Program-made: the position numbers and the translations under genes
Assembly: GCA_020161355.1 (NCBI GenBank)
Contig: JAIUOF010000001.1
Span: 1,116,001 to 1,180,000, forward strand
Length of the DNA stretch: 64,000 nucleotides
DNA from: Bacteroidota bacterium
Lineage (GTDB): Bacteria > Bacteroidota > Bacteroidia > Cytophagales > Spirosomataceae
Reading direction: 5' to 3'
The notes under the pieces: model-generated
Told to the model about the DNA's origin: nothing
What the model saw: only the letters and a program-made list of their open reading frames with translations
Database searches by the model: none
Shown here: piece after piece, positions 63,529 to 64,000 of the stretch
How the letters are laid out: each line of letters opens with the position of its first letter
Position numbering within the stretch: position 1 is the first letter of the stretch

Positions 63529-64000
63529 ATGAAAAACAAAATAACCGGACTTCTGCTGATTGTTTTCCTTTTAGGATCCGGAAAATTATGGGCACAATCG
63601 GCTCAGACCGAAAATATAAAGACAATCTCTACTAAAAAAGCTCAAAAATTAGCCAAAAGGAACGTTTTACTGGTTGATTTGAGAACTCCCGCCGAATATG
63701 CAGAAAAGACTTATGATGTCAAACATATCATCAATATCCCAATTGATTCTCTGGCAACAAACCTTAATTTAATCCCTAAAGACGAAAAAGTAGTTTTGGT
63801 TTGCCGCACGGGAAACAAAAGTAAAAAAGCCTATGCGGTACTTGAAAAAAATGGATATACCAACATGGTTCACATGGATGGCGGAATTGTTAAATGGTCT
63901 GCCGATGGTTTTGCGGTAGCGACACCTAAATCGACTACATGTTGTAAATCGAGTGGAGCAGAATGCAAAAAAGAGTGTAAAACTAACAATCAGTCACAAG
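63529..64000 (+). CDS. Secreted rhodanese-like protein with Cys-rich tail, truncated by the window edge
   Basis: ATG at 63529; no stop before the right edge (about 157 codons). A signal peptide covers residues 1-22 (GLLLIVFLLGSGKLWAQS). One rhodanese domain follows: LLVDLRTPAEYAEKTYDV near 46 and the active loop VCRTGNKSKKAY near 86. The tail near residue 137 has TCCKSSGAECKKECKT, three Cys groups, suited to metalloid binding. It is exported, in contrast with the cytosolic rhodanese of the same operon. Confidence 0.85.
   Translation, partial: MKNKITGLLLIVFLLGSGKLWAQSAQTENIKTISTKKAQKLAKRNVLLVDLRTPAEYAEKTYDVKHIINIPIDSLATNLNLIPKDEKVVLVCRTGNKSKKAYAVLEKNGYTNMVHMDGGIVKWSADGFAVATPKSTTCCKSSGAECKKECKTNNQSQ

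Overview
The window is AT-rich, roughly 37-38% GC by eye, and reads as chromosome of an aerobic member of the Bacteroidota. Cytophagales is my best guess. The supporting marks are SusC/SusD transporters, a hybrid two-component sensor, a MurF-alanine racemase fusion, a fused CcoN-CcoO cbb3 oxidase, TAnnTTTG-type promoter boxes, start codons without clear Shine-Dalgarno sites, and secreted proteins with typical Bacteroidota leaders. I saw no rRNA, tRNA, CRISPR array, phage or intact insertion sequence.

Layout. 1-11.5 kb is mostly housekeeping: the start of a secreted zinc metalloprotease (cut by the left edge), a DUF1684-type protein, riboflavin synthase, a PASTA protein, a rhodanese, and minus-strand pairs dtd/mgtE and galK/glpD (each overlapping by one base) with murF-alr between them. 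11.9-17.9 kb is a cbb3 cytochrome oxidase operon (ccoNO, ccoQ, ccoP, ccoG, ccoH, and a SafE/DsbD_2-type gene). 18.0-19.6 kb is a SAM-I riboswitch with its promoter and terminator, in front of an O-acetylhomoserine sulfhydrylase gene. 19.7-27.5 kb holds an M28 peptidase, small proteins, an RluA-type pseudouridine synthase, purL and an RlpA-like gene.

27.7-48.7 kb is accessory carbohydrate territory. One half has a 1251-residue ThuA/sugar-dehydrogenase/cytochrome c protein, a Nudix-type regulator transcribed divergently from it, an FAH-family enzyme, a 3-keto-disaccharide hydrolase-like (DUF1080) protein and a cupin. The other half has a secreted GH36 alpha-galactosidase, an unrecognised secreted protein, myo-inositol oxygenase, SusD, SusC and a LacI regulator with two palindromic operator candidates. 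One reading is uptake and use of galactosyl-inositols such as galactinol: galactose would go to galactokinase and inositol to glucuronate. A small secreted beta-barrel-like domain (start GKW, then LTG) occurs five times across this zone. Two of the copies are the products of a recent duplication of about 600 bp.

48.9-59.1 kb has a methyltransferase-like membrane protein, a RhlE-type helicase, a TPR-containing hybrid sensor/AraC regulator, a LytTR protein, a large beta-helix surface protein, a small cytochrome c and a broken HTH gene. 59.1-64.0 kb is a divergent arsenic/metalloid resistance island: arsC-like, arsR and acr3 on the minus strand; a second arsR, a redox-active disulfide protein, a rhodanese, an ArsP-like permease, a 33-residue membrane peptide and a second rhodanese (cut by the right edge) on the plus strand. 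Clear palindromic operators lie in the divergent region and inside the plus-strand unit.

No completely novel system is evident. The best leads are the metalloid island with vicinal-cysteine tails, the multiplied GKW/LTG domain family, and the inositol-galactoside locus.
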